A stretch of DNA of 64,000 bases from Ectopseudomonas chengduensis (GTDB lineage: Bacteria > Pseudomonadota > Gammaproteobacteria > Pseudomonadales > Pseudomonadaceae). Location: contig NZ_JACFYZ010000001.1 of assembly GCF_015712065.1 (NCBI RefSeq), positions 1,054,001 through 1,118,000 on the forward strand, given 5' to 3'. The position numbers and the translations under genes were made by a program. The notes below the pieces were generated by a model, which was not told the origin of the DNA, searched no databases, and saw nothing but the letters and a program-made list of their open reading frames with translations. Positions 1 through 9,293 of the stretch are shown one piece after another; the first letter of the stretch is position 1; each line of letters begins with the position of its first letter.

Positions 1-159
1 ATCGATGCAGTGCGCGCATCCATTGATTTGCGATGCCCGCAAGAACACCAGATGGATGAGTTGAGGCGGCAGGTTCGTTCCGGTGGTGACGTAATGGTGC
101 AGCCCTCCCAGTGCTTTTGCTGCACCGGGTGAAGCCTCAAACCAATCAAGACGAGTCAT
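1..159 (-). CDS. AhpD/carboxymuconolactone decarboxylase-like protein, N-terminal part
   Basis: The minus strand from an ATG at 159 gives 53 codons with no stop, running off the left edge. The segment ends in an NGCAHC motif preceded by a helix of LVFLRASQI type. This is the CxxC active-site entry of AhpD-like alkylhydroperoxidases and carboxymuconolactone decarboxylases, in which the two cysteines reduce peroxides or act as a redox pair. Only the N-terminal third is present, so the subfamily cannot be set. No strong ribosome binding site is seen. A second, separate family member lies at 18655-19173. Confidence 0.75.
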   Translation of the reverse strand, partial: MTRLDWFEASPGAAKALGGLHHYVTTGTNLPPQLIHLVFLRASQINGCAHCID

Positions 160-336
160 AGAGCAGTACCCTTTGTGGATGGGGAATCAGTAAGGTCTGC
201 CCAATTAAGACAATTAAGAGGATCAAGGTATTGATCCAATTAAAGGCTTAATGAATGGTCCACTTCGCGGAGTGGCCGTAGTGGCTTTTGATGCCCTTGG
301 CTCATGGCTGCTCAGCTCTGTGAACGGAATGCGATG

Positions 337-458
337 GCTCCCACGCTCCGGCGTGGGAGCAAGCCCGTGACGCTCTGCGTCATAGCGCAGAACGCAACTG
401 CCTGCGGCAGAAGCTGGAGCGTCGAGGGCTGCATTCCCACGCGGAGCGTAGGAACGAT
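337..458. repeat. Pseudomonas intergenic REP-type repeat
   Basis: A near-perfect palindrome of gctcccacgc / gcgtgggagc type (337-360) is followed by further small dyads and a closing half of cattcccacgcggagcgta type near 431-452. This composite of CCCACGC / GCGTGGG hairpins is a common Pseudomonas intergenic repeat. It fills most of the space between the partial AhpD-like gene and the end of the SIR2 gene. I see no gene in 160-504. Confidence 0.7.
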
Positions 459-504
459 CAAAAGAGAAGTCGCCGGGCTAGCAGGGGCCGATTACGCAGA
501 GATT

Positions 505-3036
505 TCATTCGGCTTCATCCATCTTTTTCATCGCGACTTTCATGTTCTCAAAATACTGCTTTTCGAGCATACCCAGAGCTTTGAACGCCTTGACCCGTTT
601 AGTCGGGTCTTCAATGTCTAAGTTCTCTCCGGCCTTGCCTAACTCAGCATCCGCGAAGTCAGCAAACTTATCGATGATTTCGGGCATTGTCATTAGCATA
701 CTTGCATCGTATTGCTGTAACGCTTTTGAAGTGAAATAAGACCGCACAGCATGAGCCCGCTCTGACACTTTTGAACTCCAGATCAGCTGCGCGAGACCGA
801 CCCCTTGCTGTATACCTCCAAGCATTACCTCAATGAACTGGATCAAGCCGATGTGACTGATCATGCATTCAGCAGAATTCTGATATTTCGAGTTCGCAAG
901 CACATTTTTTAGCTGTCTATCTGCTGTGACGAAAATAGCTTTTTCGCCCTTTTCAATCTCGCTACTTAGCACGGAGACCTGAATGGCATCATGCTCAATC
1001 AGCAAAGGCGTTTTGCCATAAGAAAGGGAGCTGGCATATGCGCGCTCCATGATGCTGTAGATCTCTGAAAATGCCGTGCTTTTAGGTATCGAAACAACCT
1101 CAAAACCCTGTTTTATCAGCCAGGCTTTGAGCTTGGACTCATTGCTAAATGGGGCAAACCGAGCTAAATATTCCGGAAACGTGATCTCCTGATTATTTGC
1201 GATCCAATTGGCGAAGCCTGCAATGAATACGTTCGTGTTTGTCGAACCATTGTACATTGCATCGCTCATAGCGATGGCTTTGAAGTCATCGCCAGCCTCT
1301 CTGAAATAGGCTTCTGCTTTGGCTTTATGGCTGATTATTTCATTGAGATAAACGTCTGCTACGAGGAGCTTTAAGCTGACTGCCGCGGAGCTGGACGCTT
1401 CCCTGAGCTTCGCAATCGCCTGCTTATAGGGGGCCGTGTACGCATGCCCTTCCGCGATAATCGGGAGCACAACGCTGGCGTCGAAATAAATCTTCCTCGG
1501 CAAAATAGCCTTGCTGAGCAGGACCGAATGAGGGGATTTGAATGCCAATTCGATCGCAAAGCTCAACCTTCCCAACTCGGAAAGGATTTCGGCCTCCTCA
1601 ACGGTCGGATGGGCAAACTGATTCTGAAGCACTCGCAGCAACCGTTCTTTGTCAAACGCGAAGATGTCGTGGGCACATTCGTTCATCAGGGATGCCACCG
1701 ATATGGCCTCTGGTACTCGCCCTGCCGAAAATGCCACGCCTAGGTCCCAACCGCGACGATTAATGATGCCGTCAAAAAAACGACCGATTACAACGCGTAC
1801 GTTTTCAGGCACATCCCAGCCTTCTGACACAAAGGCGCGGCTAACGGTACTTTCAACCAACCGCTCCATCACAATACCCAAGAGATCGGATTCTTCTTGA
1901 TCCCCAACCCACGAATAAGAGCCGTCAGTTTGATAGGCGCAGAGACCAGAGTCCATGAGTGAGTTCAGCGCGGATTCCAGTAGGTAAGTTATCTCCCCGC
2001 TGTTCACACCGAGCGTGAGCCGCATTTTCTCGATTAGCTCAGCGCTACCGATAGGCTGTGGAGCGCTCTCTTGAAGAAGGGCAGATACGACTCCTTCCGT
2101 CACTGCAACTCTCAGGGCCTTAGAAGATCCCGCGTGCGCCCTTGCGTAGCATGTCGCTAAAAATTGCTTAGTGAAGCTGAACGGAGAACTCTTTGCCGCT
2201 CCAGTTTTAGGGCTCTCCTTGGCGTTATTGAACTGCGCCAATCCAGACCATAAAGCCGCGTGGTTATCTTTGGCATCATACCTCACAACCTCAATATTAA
2301 GATGGTGAGCTTTTTGGACGAACTCCGAGTCTATGTCGGAGGGGAGTAAAGCCATATGCCGTCCAGTTGAGGAGCTTCCGAATTTTCTATCAAGCTCGCT
2401 AAACACGTGCCGGATGGCAGGATCGTAGAAGGAAAAGCCAAGAAAAAGGACGTTTCTGTGCGAAAAACATGTGCGCAGCAATTCTAGATAAGTCTCATCC
2501 TTCAAGAGGTTTTCAAAGTGCTGCTTGGATAGCACAATGCATTCCGGGTGCTCGACAGCGCCGTGGATTCTCGCAACGAATTGCTTTTCTTCCCACTGGG
2601 CCTGTTTAAAGGATGCATCCCCGTATTTGTAGTCTCTTGGGCTTTTGCCTTTAGCGGTCCCGATGGCTTGGAGAATGCTTTCATCGAAGTTTGTTGTGAG
2701 ACACCCTTTAAATGGAAGGCTCGCTACATCAGAGATAGCGCCTGCATCGTATTCTTCCAATAGACTGGCCACCAACTTGTACTTGTCGCCTGTGTTCATG
2801 TCATCGCTCAACATGAAATAGTCTACGGCGGTGGTCAGATCGCCTTTTTCAGCACGCTTTGCCATCATGTCAGCTGTAGCGGGATCCAAAGGCCTGATCC
2901 CCTCAGCGAGTTTATGAATGAGTCCCTTCCACGTAGGTAAACCCGCTTTGACCGATACACCTGCTCCTGTAAACAGAATCGGATCAGTAGCCTTGTGAAA
3001 AAATTTTCTCAAAGCTTCGGCGATGACATCAGTCAT
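505..3036 (-). CDS. SIR2-domain protein with C-terminal PIN-like nuclease domain
   Basis: Large 843-residue cytoplasmic protein. Residues about 15-265 form a SIR2-like NAD-binding fold: GAGVS at 24-28 with following GLPTW, TTNFD at 114-118, RIHG with the candidate catalytic His159, and GFSFYD at 200-205. A helical middle part follows. Residues about 513-720 look like a PIN nuclease, with IYFDAS (Asp about 517), an acidic residue in NEII, EHDA and VTADRQL supplying the usual acidic cluster. SIR2 proteins of bacterial immunity deplete NAD+, and PIN domains cut RNA. The combination suggests an abortive-infection effector (inference). ATG at 3036 has AGGGAG 10 nt upstream. TTG at 3045 is an alternative with poorer spacing. 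The gene is AT-richer than its neighbours and stands alone, without mobility genes. Confidence 0.85.
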   Translation of the reverse strand: MTDVIAEALRKFFHKATDPILFTGAGVSVKAGLPTWKGLIHKLAEGIRPLDPATADMMAKRAEKGDLTTAVDYFMLSDDMNTGDKYKLVASLLEEYDAGAISDVASLPFKGCLTTNFDESILQAIGTAKGKSPRDYKYGDASFKQAQWEEKQFVARIHGAVEHPECIVLSKQHFENLLKDETYLELLRTCFSHRNVLFLGFSFYDPAIRHVFSELDRKFGSSSTGRHMALLPSDIDSEFVQKAHHLNIEVVRYDAKDNHAALWSGLAQFNNAKESPKTGAAKSSPFSFTKQFLATCYARAHAGSSKALRVAVTEGVVSALLQESAPQPIGSAELIEKMRLTLGVNSGEITYLLESALNSLMDSGLCAYQTDGSYSWVGDQEESDLLGIVMERLVESTVSRAFVSEGWDVPENVRVVIGRFFDGIINRRGWDLGVAFSAGRVPEAISVASLMNECAHDIFAFDKERLLRVLQNQFAHPTVEEAEILSELGRLSFAIELAFKSPHSVLLSKAILPRKIYFDASVVLPIIAEGHAYTAPYKQAIAKLREASSSAAVSLKLLVADVYLNEIISHKAKAEAYFREAGDDFKAIAMSDAMYNGSTNTNVFIAGFANWIANNQEITFPEYLARFAPFSNESKLKAWLIKQGFEVVSIPKSTAFSEIYSIMERAYASSLSYGKTPLLIEHDAIQVSVLSSEIEKGEKAIFVTADRQLKNVLANSKYQNSAECMISHIGLIQFIEVMLGGIQQGVGLAQLIWSSKVSERAHAVRSYFTSKALQQYDASMLMTMPEIIDKFADFADAELGKAGENLDIEDPTKRVKAFKALGMLEKQYFENMKVAMKKMDEAE

Positions 3037-3517
3037 GTACTCCAAACTCCCTTTGACGCTCAGAACTTCCGAAGCATCTGATTATTGGCGAATGCCGAGC
3101 CTGGGTCAGATGCTGTTTCTCTGATTGCCAAAGCCCGCTCTTACCACGAAGAATGTCACAGGAAGTTGGCAATTTGCCACTGTCTGATTCAAGTATTCTA
3201 TGGATATAGTGTCCCGGCTTGTGTCCGTATGGCCGTGATCTCCATAACATCATTTTTCCTTCGCAGGATCGACAGCGGCGTATCCAAGTGGGCATAGCTT
3301 CCCTATGGCTAAATGGGAGCAAGGAAACTCAGACGATTCCTCTTAAGCAATGCTTCTAGCTTTTAACCATACAAAGTCCTGCCCCAGCGCCCGCTTCTAG
3401 CCGAAAGAAGCTGCTCCCTTACGTTTTAATCTCGCGCTCTTCCGCAGCGGCATAGCCTGCCCGCCTTCGTGCGTAATCTGCGACAATCTCGCCTTTACCC
3501 TGATTGCCCCGATCCAG
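3037..3517. other. Intergenic region between divergent SIR2-PIN gene and hrpA
   Basis: About 480 bases holding the 5' flanks of two divergent genes. The short open frames here (for example minus 3029-3322) lack ribosome binding sites and recognisable domains. I see no RNA gene, repeat or clear operator. The base composition shifts from AT-rich near 3.0-3.3 kb to GC-rich near hrpA, so the edge of the acquired segment may lie here. Confidence 0.5.
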
Positions 3518-6500
3518 ATGACTGACCTCGCCACGCTGCAGAAGAACCTCGACCACGTCATGATCGCCGAGCGCCATCGCTTGCGCCGGCAGTTGCATGA
3601 GCTGCAGAAGCATCCCGATGAGGCCAAGCTGGCGCAGTGGCTGGAGCGTTTTCAGGCGTCCAGCGACAAGGTCGCGGCGCGGCGCAGCAGCATCCCGGCG
3701 ATGCGCTACGACGATGCGCTGCCGATTGCCGCCAAGCGTGACGAGATCAAGGTCGCGCTGGAGAAGAGCCAGGTGGTGGTGATCGCCGGTGAGACCGGTT
3801 CGGGCAAGACCACGCAGTTGCCGAAGATCTGTCTGGAGATCGGCCGGGGTGTGCATGGGCTGATCGGTCACACCCAGCCGCGCCGCCTGGCGGCGCGCAG
3901 TGTGGCGACACGGGTGGCGGAAGAGATCGGTACGCCGCTGGGCGAGCTGGTCGGCTATCAGGTGCGTTTCGAGGATCAGAGCAAGGACGGCACGCTGATC
4001 AAGCTGATGACTGACGGCATCCTGCTCGCCGAAACCCAGCACGACCGCTTTCTGGAAAAGTACGACACCATCATCGTCGACGAGGCGCACGAGCGCAGCC
4101 TCAACATCGACTTCCTGCTCGGCTACCTGAAGACCCTGCTGCCGCGTCGCCCGGATCTGAAGCTGATCATCACCTCGGCGACCATCGATCTGGAGCGCTT
4201 TTCCAAGCACTTCAATGACGCGCCGATCATCGAGGTGTCCGGCCGCACCTATCCGGTGGAAACCTGGTATCGCCCGCTGGCTGCCGAGGTGGACGAGGAG
4301 GGCGAGCGTCTGCTCGATGATCTGTCCATCGACCAGGGCATTCTCGCCGCGCTGGACGAGATCGCCGAGCACGAGCGCAGCGTGGGCAAGCGCCCCGGCG
4401 ATGTGCTGGTGTTCCTGCCCGGTGAGCGCGAGATTCGCGAGGCCGCCGAGGTGCTGCGCAAGGCCAACCTGCGCTTTACCGAGGTGCTGCCTTTGTATGC
4501 GCGGCTGACGCCGGCCGAGCAGCAGAAGATTTTCGCGCCCATGGCCGGGCGCAAGATCGTGCTGGCCACCAACGTTGCGGAAACCTCGCTGACCGTGCCG
4601 GGCATCCGCTACGTGATCGATAGCGGCACGGCGCGCATCAGCCGTTACAGCTACCGCGCCAAGGTGCAGCGCCTGCCCATCGAGCCGGTATCGCAGGCCA
4701 GCGCCAACCAGCGCAAGGGCCGTTGCGGGCGGGTCGAGCCGGGCATCTGCATTCGTTTGTACAGCGAGGAGGATTTTCTCGGCCGCCCTGAATTTACCGA
4801 CCCGGAGATTCTGCGCACCAACCTGGCGGCGGTGATTCTGCAGATGCTGCACCTGCGCCTGGGCAGCATCGAGGACTTCCCCTTTATCGAGCCGCCAGAC
4901 GGCAAGGCCATCAGCGACGGCTTCAACCTGTTGCAGGAGCTGTCGGCGGTCAACCGCGAAAGCCAGCTCACGCCCATCGGCCGGCAACTGGCACGCCTGC
5001 CCATCGACCCGCGCCTGGGGCGCATGGTGCTGGAAGGCGCCAAGCAGGGCAGCCTGGAGGAAATCCTGATCGTCGCCGCCGCGCTTTCGGTGCAAGACCC
5101 GCGCGAGCGACCGATGGATCGCCAGCAGGCCGCCGATCAGGCCCATGCGCAGTGGAAGGATGTGGACTCGGATTTCGCCGCGCTGATCAACCTGTGGCGC
5201 GGCTTCGAGGAAAAACGCCAGGAGCTGGGCAGCAACCCGCTGCGCACCTGGTGCAAGAAGAACTTCCTCAACTACATGCGTCTGCGCGAATGGCGCGATG
5301 CGCACCGGCAGCTGGTGTTGATCGCGCGTGATCTGCAGTTGATGGGCAATGCTTCCCGTAGGAGCCCGCTTGCGGGCGATGATGGTCAGGCGGATCGCCC
5401 GCAAGCGGGCTCCTACAAAGAATCGGTTGTCCCTACCAAGGACACCCGCGTCAACGCCATCGCCCGCCAGCAGGCCGAGGCCAGTGAGGCGGCAGTGCGG
5501 GCGAAGAACTACGCCGCCGTGCACAAGGCGATTCTCGCCGGCCTGCTCAGCCAGATCGGGCAGAAGACCGAGGAGGGCGACTACCTCGGTGCGCGCCAGC
5601 GGCGTTTCTGGATTCACCCGTCCAGCGTGATCGGGCGCAAGAAGCCCAACTGGATCATGGCCGCCGAGCTGGTGGAAACCACCAAGCTGTTCGCCCGCAT
5701 GGTGGCGAAGATCGAGCCGGACTGGATCGAGCCGCTGGCCGGCCACCTGGTGAAGAAGAACCATCTGGAACCGCACTGGGAGAAGAAGCGCGGCCAGGTG
5801 GTGGCGTACGAGCAGGTCACCCTGTACGGCATGATCGTCGTCGGCCGCCGCCCGGTGCATTACGGCCCCATCGACCCGCCCGTGGCGCGCGAGATGTTCA
5901 TTCGCGAGGGCCTGGTGCGCGGCGAGATCAACAGCCGCGTGCGCTGCCTGACTGCCAACCGGCAGTTGCTCGAACGCCTCGACGAACTGGAGGCCAAGTC
6001 GCGCCGCCGCGATATCCTCGCTGACGAGGAAACCCTGTTCGGCTACTACGAGGCGCGCATCCCGCAGGACATCTACCAGGCCGCGAGTTTCGAGAGTTGG
6101 TACAAGAAAGGCAGCGCCGCCGACCCGCAGTTGTTGATCATGCGCGAGGAAGACGCCCTGGCCCGCGATGCCAAGGAAATCACCGCCGCGCAGTACCCGG
6201 ACACCATACGCATCGGCGAGCTGCAGTTGCCGCTGAGCTATCACTTCGAGCCCAACCATCCGCGTGACGGCGTGACCCTGCGCGTGCCGGCGCCGCTGTT
6301 GCCGCAATTGCAGCCCGAGCGCCTGGAGTGGCTGGTGCCAGGCCTGCTGGAAGCCAAGTGCATCGCCCTGGTGCGCGGCCTGCCCAAGGCGCTGCGCAAG
6401 AACTTCGTGCCGGTGCCGGACTTCGTCGGCGCCGCGCTGGACAAGCTGGTGTTTGGCCAGGGTTCGTTGCCACAGGCCCTCGGCCATGAGCTGCTGCGCA

Positions 6501-7561
6501 TGACGGGCGCGCGGGTGTCTGACGAGGCCTGGGCGGAAGCGGCTGAAAGCATCGAGAGCCACCTGAAGATGAACATCGAGGTGGTCGATGCCCGTGGCAA
6601 GTTCCTCGGTGAAGGCCGCGACCTGGCCGAACTGACCGCGCGTTTCGCCGAGGCCAGCCAGGCTGCGTTGGCCATCCCGCAGCAGAGCGACAAGCCGAAA
6701 GCAGTGGAGGCCAAGGCCTTCGCTGAGGTGGCAGAAAAGACTCAGCAGAAGATCGCCGGGCTTTCCATGACGGTTTACCCGGCGTTGGTGGAAGAGGGCG
6801 GGGTGGTCAAGGAAGGGCGCTTCCCGACCCAGGCCGAGGCCGACTTCCAGCACCGCCGCGCCCTGCAACGTCTGTTGCTGCAGCAACTGGCCGAGCAGGC
6901 CAAGTTCCTGCGCGGCAAGCTGCCGGGGCTGACCGAGTTGGGTCTGCTGTATCGCGATATCGGCCGCGTCGAAGCGCTGGTCGAGGACATCCTGCTGGCC
7001 AGCCTGGATGCCTGCATCCTTGAAGGCGAGGCGACGCTGCCACGCGACGGTGCGGCCCTGGCGCAACTGGCCGAGCGCAAGCGCGGCGACTGGACGGTGC
7101 ATGCCGAACGTATCGCTCGTCTGGTGCTGGAAATCCTCAAGCTCAACCACGGCCTGCAGAAGCGCTTCAAGGGCAAGATCGACCTGGCCCAGGCCATGGC
7201 GCTCAACGACATCAAGCAGCAACTGGCCAATCTGGTCTATGCCGGCTTCGTGCGCGAGACGCCGAGCGAGTGGCTCAAGGAAATCCCGCGCTATCTGAAG
7301 GCCATCGAGCAGCGCCTGGACAAGGTCGGCGCGCAGGTGCAGCGTGACCGCGTGTGGACGGGCGAAATCACAGGCTACTGGGAACAGTACAAGGCGCGTG
7401 CGGCTAAACATGCCCAGGAAGGCAAGCGTGACCCGCAGCTCACGCTGTATCGCTGGATGCTGGAGGAATACCGCGTGTCGCTGTTCGCCCAGCAACTGGG
7501 CACCAAGATGGCGGTGTCGGACAAGCGCCTGAGCAAGCAGTGGACGCTGGTTGAAGGTTGA
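3518..7561 (+). CDS. hrpA: ATP-dependent RNA helicase HrpA (DEAH box)
   Basis: 1347 residues, close to the roughly 1300 usual for HrpA. Walker A GETGSGKTT lies near residue 92, the DEAH box in VDEAHERS near 188, and the SAT motif in TSATID near 228. The helicase C core, helicase-associated domain, OB fold and the long HrpA-specific C-terminal domain follow, ending in QQLGTKMAVSDKRL. HrpA is a cytoplasmic 3'-5' RNA helicase that rescues stalled or collided ribosomes. Oddity: residues about 614-633 are encoded by a REP inverted-repeat pair (5358-5416) inserted in frame between the helicase-associated region and the segment beginning near NAIARQQ. Frame is kept on both sides, so the protein should be made. 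Confidence 0.97.
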   Translation: MTDLATLQKNLDHVMIAERHRLRRQLHELQKHPDEAKLAQWLERFQASSDKVAARRSSIPAMRYDDALPIAAKRDEIKVALEKSQVVVIAGETGSGKTTQLPKICLEIGRGVHGLIGHTQPRRLAARSVATRVAEEIGTPLGELVGYQVRFEDQSKDGTLIKLMTDGILLAETQHDRFLEKYDTIIVDEAHERSLNIDFLLGYLKTLLPRRPDLKLIITSATIDLERFSKHFNDAPIIEVSGRTYPVETWYRPLAAEVDEEGERLLDDLSIDQGILAALDEIAEHERSVGKRPGDVLVFLPGEREIREAAEVLRKANLRFTEVLPLYARLTPAEQQKIFAPMAGRKIVLATNVAETSLTVPGIRYVIDSGTARISRYSYRAKVQRLPIEPVSQASANQRKGRCGRVEPGICIRLYSEEDFLGRPEFTDPEILRTNLAAVILQMLHLRLGSIEDFPFIEPPDGKAISDGFNLLQELSAVNRESQLTPIGRQLARLPIDPRLGRMVLEGAKQGSLEEILIVAAALSVQDPRERPMDRQQAADQAHAQWKDVDSDFAALINLWRGFEEKRQELGSNPLRTWCKKNFLNYMRLREWRDAHRQLVLIARDLQLMGNASRRSPLAGDDGQADRPQAGSYKESVVPTKDTRVNAIARQQAEASEAAVRAKNYAAVHKAILAGLLSQIGQKTEEGDYLGARQRRFWIHPSSVIGRKKPNWIMAAELVETTKLFARMVAKIEPDWIEPLAGHLVKKNHLEPHWEKKRGQVVAYEQVTLYGMIVVGRRPVHYGPIDPPVAREMFIREGLVRGEINSRVRCLTANRQLLERLDELEAKSRRRDILADEETLFGYYEARIPQDIYQAASFESWYKKGSAADPQLLIMREEDALARDAKEITAAQYPDTIRIGELQLPLSYHFEPNHPRDGVTLRVPAPLLPQLQPERLEWLVPGLLEAKCIALVRGLPKALRKNFVPVPDFVGAALDKLVFGQGSLPQALGHELLRMTGARVSDEAWAEAAESIESHLKMNIEVVDARGKFLGEGRDLAELTARFAEASQAALAIPQQSDKPKAVEAKAFAEVAEKTQQKIAGLSMTVYPALVEEGGVVKEGRFPTQAEADFQHRRALQRLLLQQLAEQAKFLRGKLPGLTELGLLYRDIGRVEALVEDILLASLDACILEGEATLPRDGAALAQLAERKRGDWTVHAERIARLVLEILKLNHGLQKRFKGKIDLAQAMALNDIKQQLANLVYAGFVRETPSEWLKEIPRYLKAIEQRLDKVGAQVQRDRVWTGEITGYWEQYKARAAKHAQEGKRDPQLTLYRWMLEEYRVSLFAQQLGTKMAVSDKRLSKQWTLVEG
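5358..5416. repeat. REP doublet inserted in frame inside hrpA
   Basis: Two perfect 23-base inverted arms (5358-5380 and 5394-5416) of the form GTAGGAGCCCGC...GCGGGCTCCTAC are separated by 13 bases. The same GTAGGAGC/GCTCCTAC family occurs in intergenic positions at 8531-8611, 8709-8763 and 61956-62021. REP pairs are normally extragenic. Here the element adds about 20 codons to hrpA without a stop or frame shift. Confidence 0.9.
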
Positions 7562-7569
7562 TGATCGGC

Positions 7570-7593
7570 GCTCGCCCCGGTGCAGGGGCGAGC
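7570..7593. terminator. GC hairpin after hrpA
   Basis: Arms gctcgcccc (7570-7578) and ggggcgagc (7585-7593) are perfectly complementary around a 6-base loop, directly after the hrpA stop codon. No U-tract follows, so it may only stabilise the 3' end or attenuate read-through into the next gene. Confidence 0.5.
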
Positions 7594-7624
7594 CAACCAC
7601 TGATAAATGCGGAAACCGAGAAAG

Positions 7625-7888
7625 ATGAGCGCAAGTGAAGATAATTCCGGGCTGGGGCGCCGTGGCTGCCTCGGCCTGTTTCTGGTCGGCCTGGCCTTTG
7701 TCGTACTGATTTTCGCCGGGCTGATCTACATCATGACTCGCCCGCAGGACAGCGAGATCGAGGCCGGCGAGCGCGCGGCCATCGAGGCCTGCTGGAAGAG
7801 CGCGCAGGCCACCGAGCGCAGCTTCACCGAGGAAAGTTGCCAGGAAATGGAGAAGCAGTTCCTGCGCAAGTTCGGCCATCAGCCATGA
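7625..7888 (+). CDS. Small single-pass membrane protein
   Basis: About 87 residues from the ATG at 7625. An in-frame ATG at 7607 has no ribosome binding site, while 7625 has a weak GAG a few bases upstream. One hydrophobic segment (GCLGLFLVGLAFVVLIFAGL) near residues 15-35 is followed by a charged tail containing two cysteines and many Glu. It overlaps the next gene by 4 bases (ATGA), so the two are translationally coupled. I recognise no family. Its place after hrpA and the membrane anchor are all that can be said. Confidence 0.7.
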   Translation: MSASEDNSGLGRRGCLGLFLVGLAFVVLIFAGLIYIMTRPQDSEIEAGERAAIEACWKSAQATERSFTEESCQEMEKQFLRKFGHQP

Positions 7889-8460
7889 ACCTGCTGCAAC
7901 GCCTGAGCTTCAAGCATCTTGTGGTGGGCTTCTGCGTGTTGGCGCTGGGGAGCGTGGTGCTGATCTGGTGGCTCAGCGGCGCGGCGTATTTGCGCCCCTA
8001 TGCCGAGCAGACGGTGATCTTCGGTCAGGGCGAGCTGAAGCTGCCGCCTGAGTTGGCTGGCCCAGGCCCTATTCGCGTGGTGCACTTCTGGGACCCTGAC
8101 TGCCCCTGCAACGCGGAAACCGACGCGCACCTGCGCTACCTGATCGGCCTGCACCGCAATGCCGATGTCGCGTTCTACAGCGTGCAGAAACCGGGCAGCA
8201 CGGGCGAGATCGCGCCGTTCCTGCGTGGGCGGATGACGCCTTTGCCCGGTATCGAGGGCATGGAATCGCTGCCGGCCAGCCCGGCCCTGGCGATCTGGGA
8301 TCACGACGGCAAGCTGGCCTATGCCGGCCCTTACAGCGAGGGGCTGGTGTGCAATTCCAGCAACAGCTTTGTCGAGCCGGTGCTCGATGCGCTGACCCAG
8401 GGGCGCCATGTGTCACTGGCCAGCGGTTTGGCGGTGGGCTGTTACTGCGCCTGGAAGTAG
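7885..8460 (+). CDS. DUF6436-type thioredoxin-fold membrane-anchored protein
   Basis: 191 residues. The N-terminal hydrophobic segment at about 10-30 is a signal anchor. The soluble part begins with a thioredoxin-like strand ending VVHFWDPDCPCN, where the CPC pair (Cys73/Cys75) sits at the position of a thioredoxin active site but is one residue shorter than CxxC. A second cysteine motif, CYCAWK, closes the protein. The arrangement fits the DUF6436 family of putative periplasmic thiol proteins. The start overlaps the preceding stop codon. The substrate is unknown. Confidence 0.75.
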   Translation: MNLLQRLSFKHLVVGFCVLALGSVVLIWWLSGAAYLRPYAEQTVIFGQGELKLPPELAGPGPIRVVHFWDPDCPCNAETDAHLRYLIGLHRNADVAFYSVQKPGSTGEIAPFLRGRMTPLPGIEGMESLPASPALAIWDHDGKLAYAGPYSEGLVCNSSNSFVEPVLDALTQGRHVSLASGLAVGCYCAWK

Positions 8461-8530
8461 TGAAGTAGGCTGATCTGCCCACAGGCGCCTCGCTTCCCCG
8501 GATGTTTGACCGTCTTGGCGAGCGCTCTGT

Positions 8531-8611
8531 GTAGGAGCCCCGCCTCGGGGCGAAGCGTTCGCCAGGATGACCGGGGTTGTGGCCGATTCGCCGCGAGGGC
8601 GCGGCTCCTAC
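8531..8611. repeat. REP pair
   Basis: Outer arms GTAGGAGCCCCGCC and GGCGCGGCTCCTAC frame an imperfect palindrome with an internal cgaagcgttcgcc / ggccgattcgccg dyad. Same end sequence as the element inside hrpA. Confidence 0.7.
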
Positions 8612-8645
8612 AGGATGGTCGCATGTCCGGGTTTTCAGCTGTGTT

Positions 8646-8807
8646 GCCCGGATGCAATCCGGGGCACATATCGAATCGTTCCGGGTTGTATGTGGGTTAG
8701 GTGAAGCTATCGCGGCTGAAGCCGCTCCTACGGAATAGGGGTAGGAGCGGCTTTAGCCGCGATGATTTTTGGCCGCGCTTAATTGCCCCGGATTGCATCC
8801 GGGCTAC
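8646..8807. repeat. Composite repeat: REP hairpin flanked by inverted CCCGGAT-type repeats
   Basis: The core hairpin has arms at 8709-8731 and 8741-8763 (23 bases, one mismatch, GTAGGAGCGGCT type). It lies between gcccggatgcaatccgggg (8646-8664) and the oppositely oriented ccccggattgcatccgggctac (8786-8807). The outer unit recurs near 29374-29430 and 55011-55032. With 8531-8611 it fills the first half of the 833-base gap before cyoA. Confidence 0.75.
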
Positions 8808-9293
8808 AACACCAGCCGTCCTCTGCCTCTACTTGATCCCGCTTTGCGCTCAGCCTGTCGTACGGCTGACGCTCCTCACCTGCGAACTCGGAATTCTCGA
8901 AATCTCCTCAATGTCAAGGCAGGCCGTGCGGTCAGTTGACGGCATCTTTCCTTGCAATGATTCCTGTCAATTTGCTGACAAACAGCTCTAAAACGGGCCT
9001 GTGATCATTTGTCGCACCCCTGCGATTCTTTGCCGGCTTCTTGCTGCAAAGTGTTTCAAATCTTTGCGTAAATGTTTCTAAACATGTCGAGATGGTGCTG
9101 TAAGTTCGCTCATAAGTAGGCCGCTAATGAATTGTATGAGGCCGTCATAGCCTGCAACATCCGCGCTTCCCACGGTTTACCGCTTCGCTTGCACGGATGC
9201 TCAAGCTCTGAGTTCTCGCTGCCGGCCTTTTACTCGATGGGCCGCACGGCAACTGAAGCCGATCGTGGGGCTCACTCAGTTGAAGGTCGTGAC
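8808..9293 (+). promoter_or_regulatory. Upstream region and leader of the cyo operon
   Basis: About 490 bases without a convincing gene. The segment 8940-9130 is markedly AT-richer than its surroundings, as expected for the promoter of the oxidase operon. I could not assign a single -35/-10 pair or a clear ANR/FNR box by eye. The open frame running back from cyoA to 9132 is ignored because the lipoprotein signal and the AAGG ribosome binding site place the start at 9294. Confidence 0.4.

Noticed and set aside
304..621. Plus-strand open frame of 105 codons
   Set aside because: Lies across a REP-type repeat and the antisense of the SIR2-PIN gene end. No ribosome binding site or domain.
3029..3322. 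Minus-strand 97-codon frame upstream of the SIR2-PIN gene
   Set aside because: Overlaps the gene start in another frame, lacks a ribosome binding site and shows no recognisable fold.
3419..7879. 1486-codon open frame on the minus strand
   Set aside because: Complete antisense of hrpA, with low-complexity His/Leu/Gln-rich content produced by GC-rich third positions. HrpA motifs on the plus strand are unambiguous.
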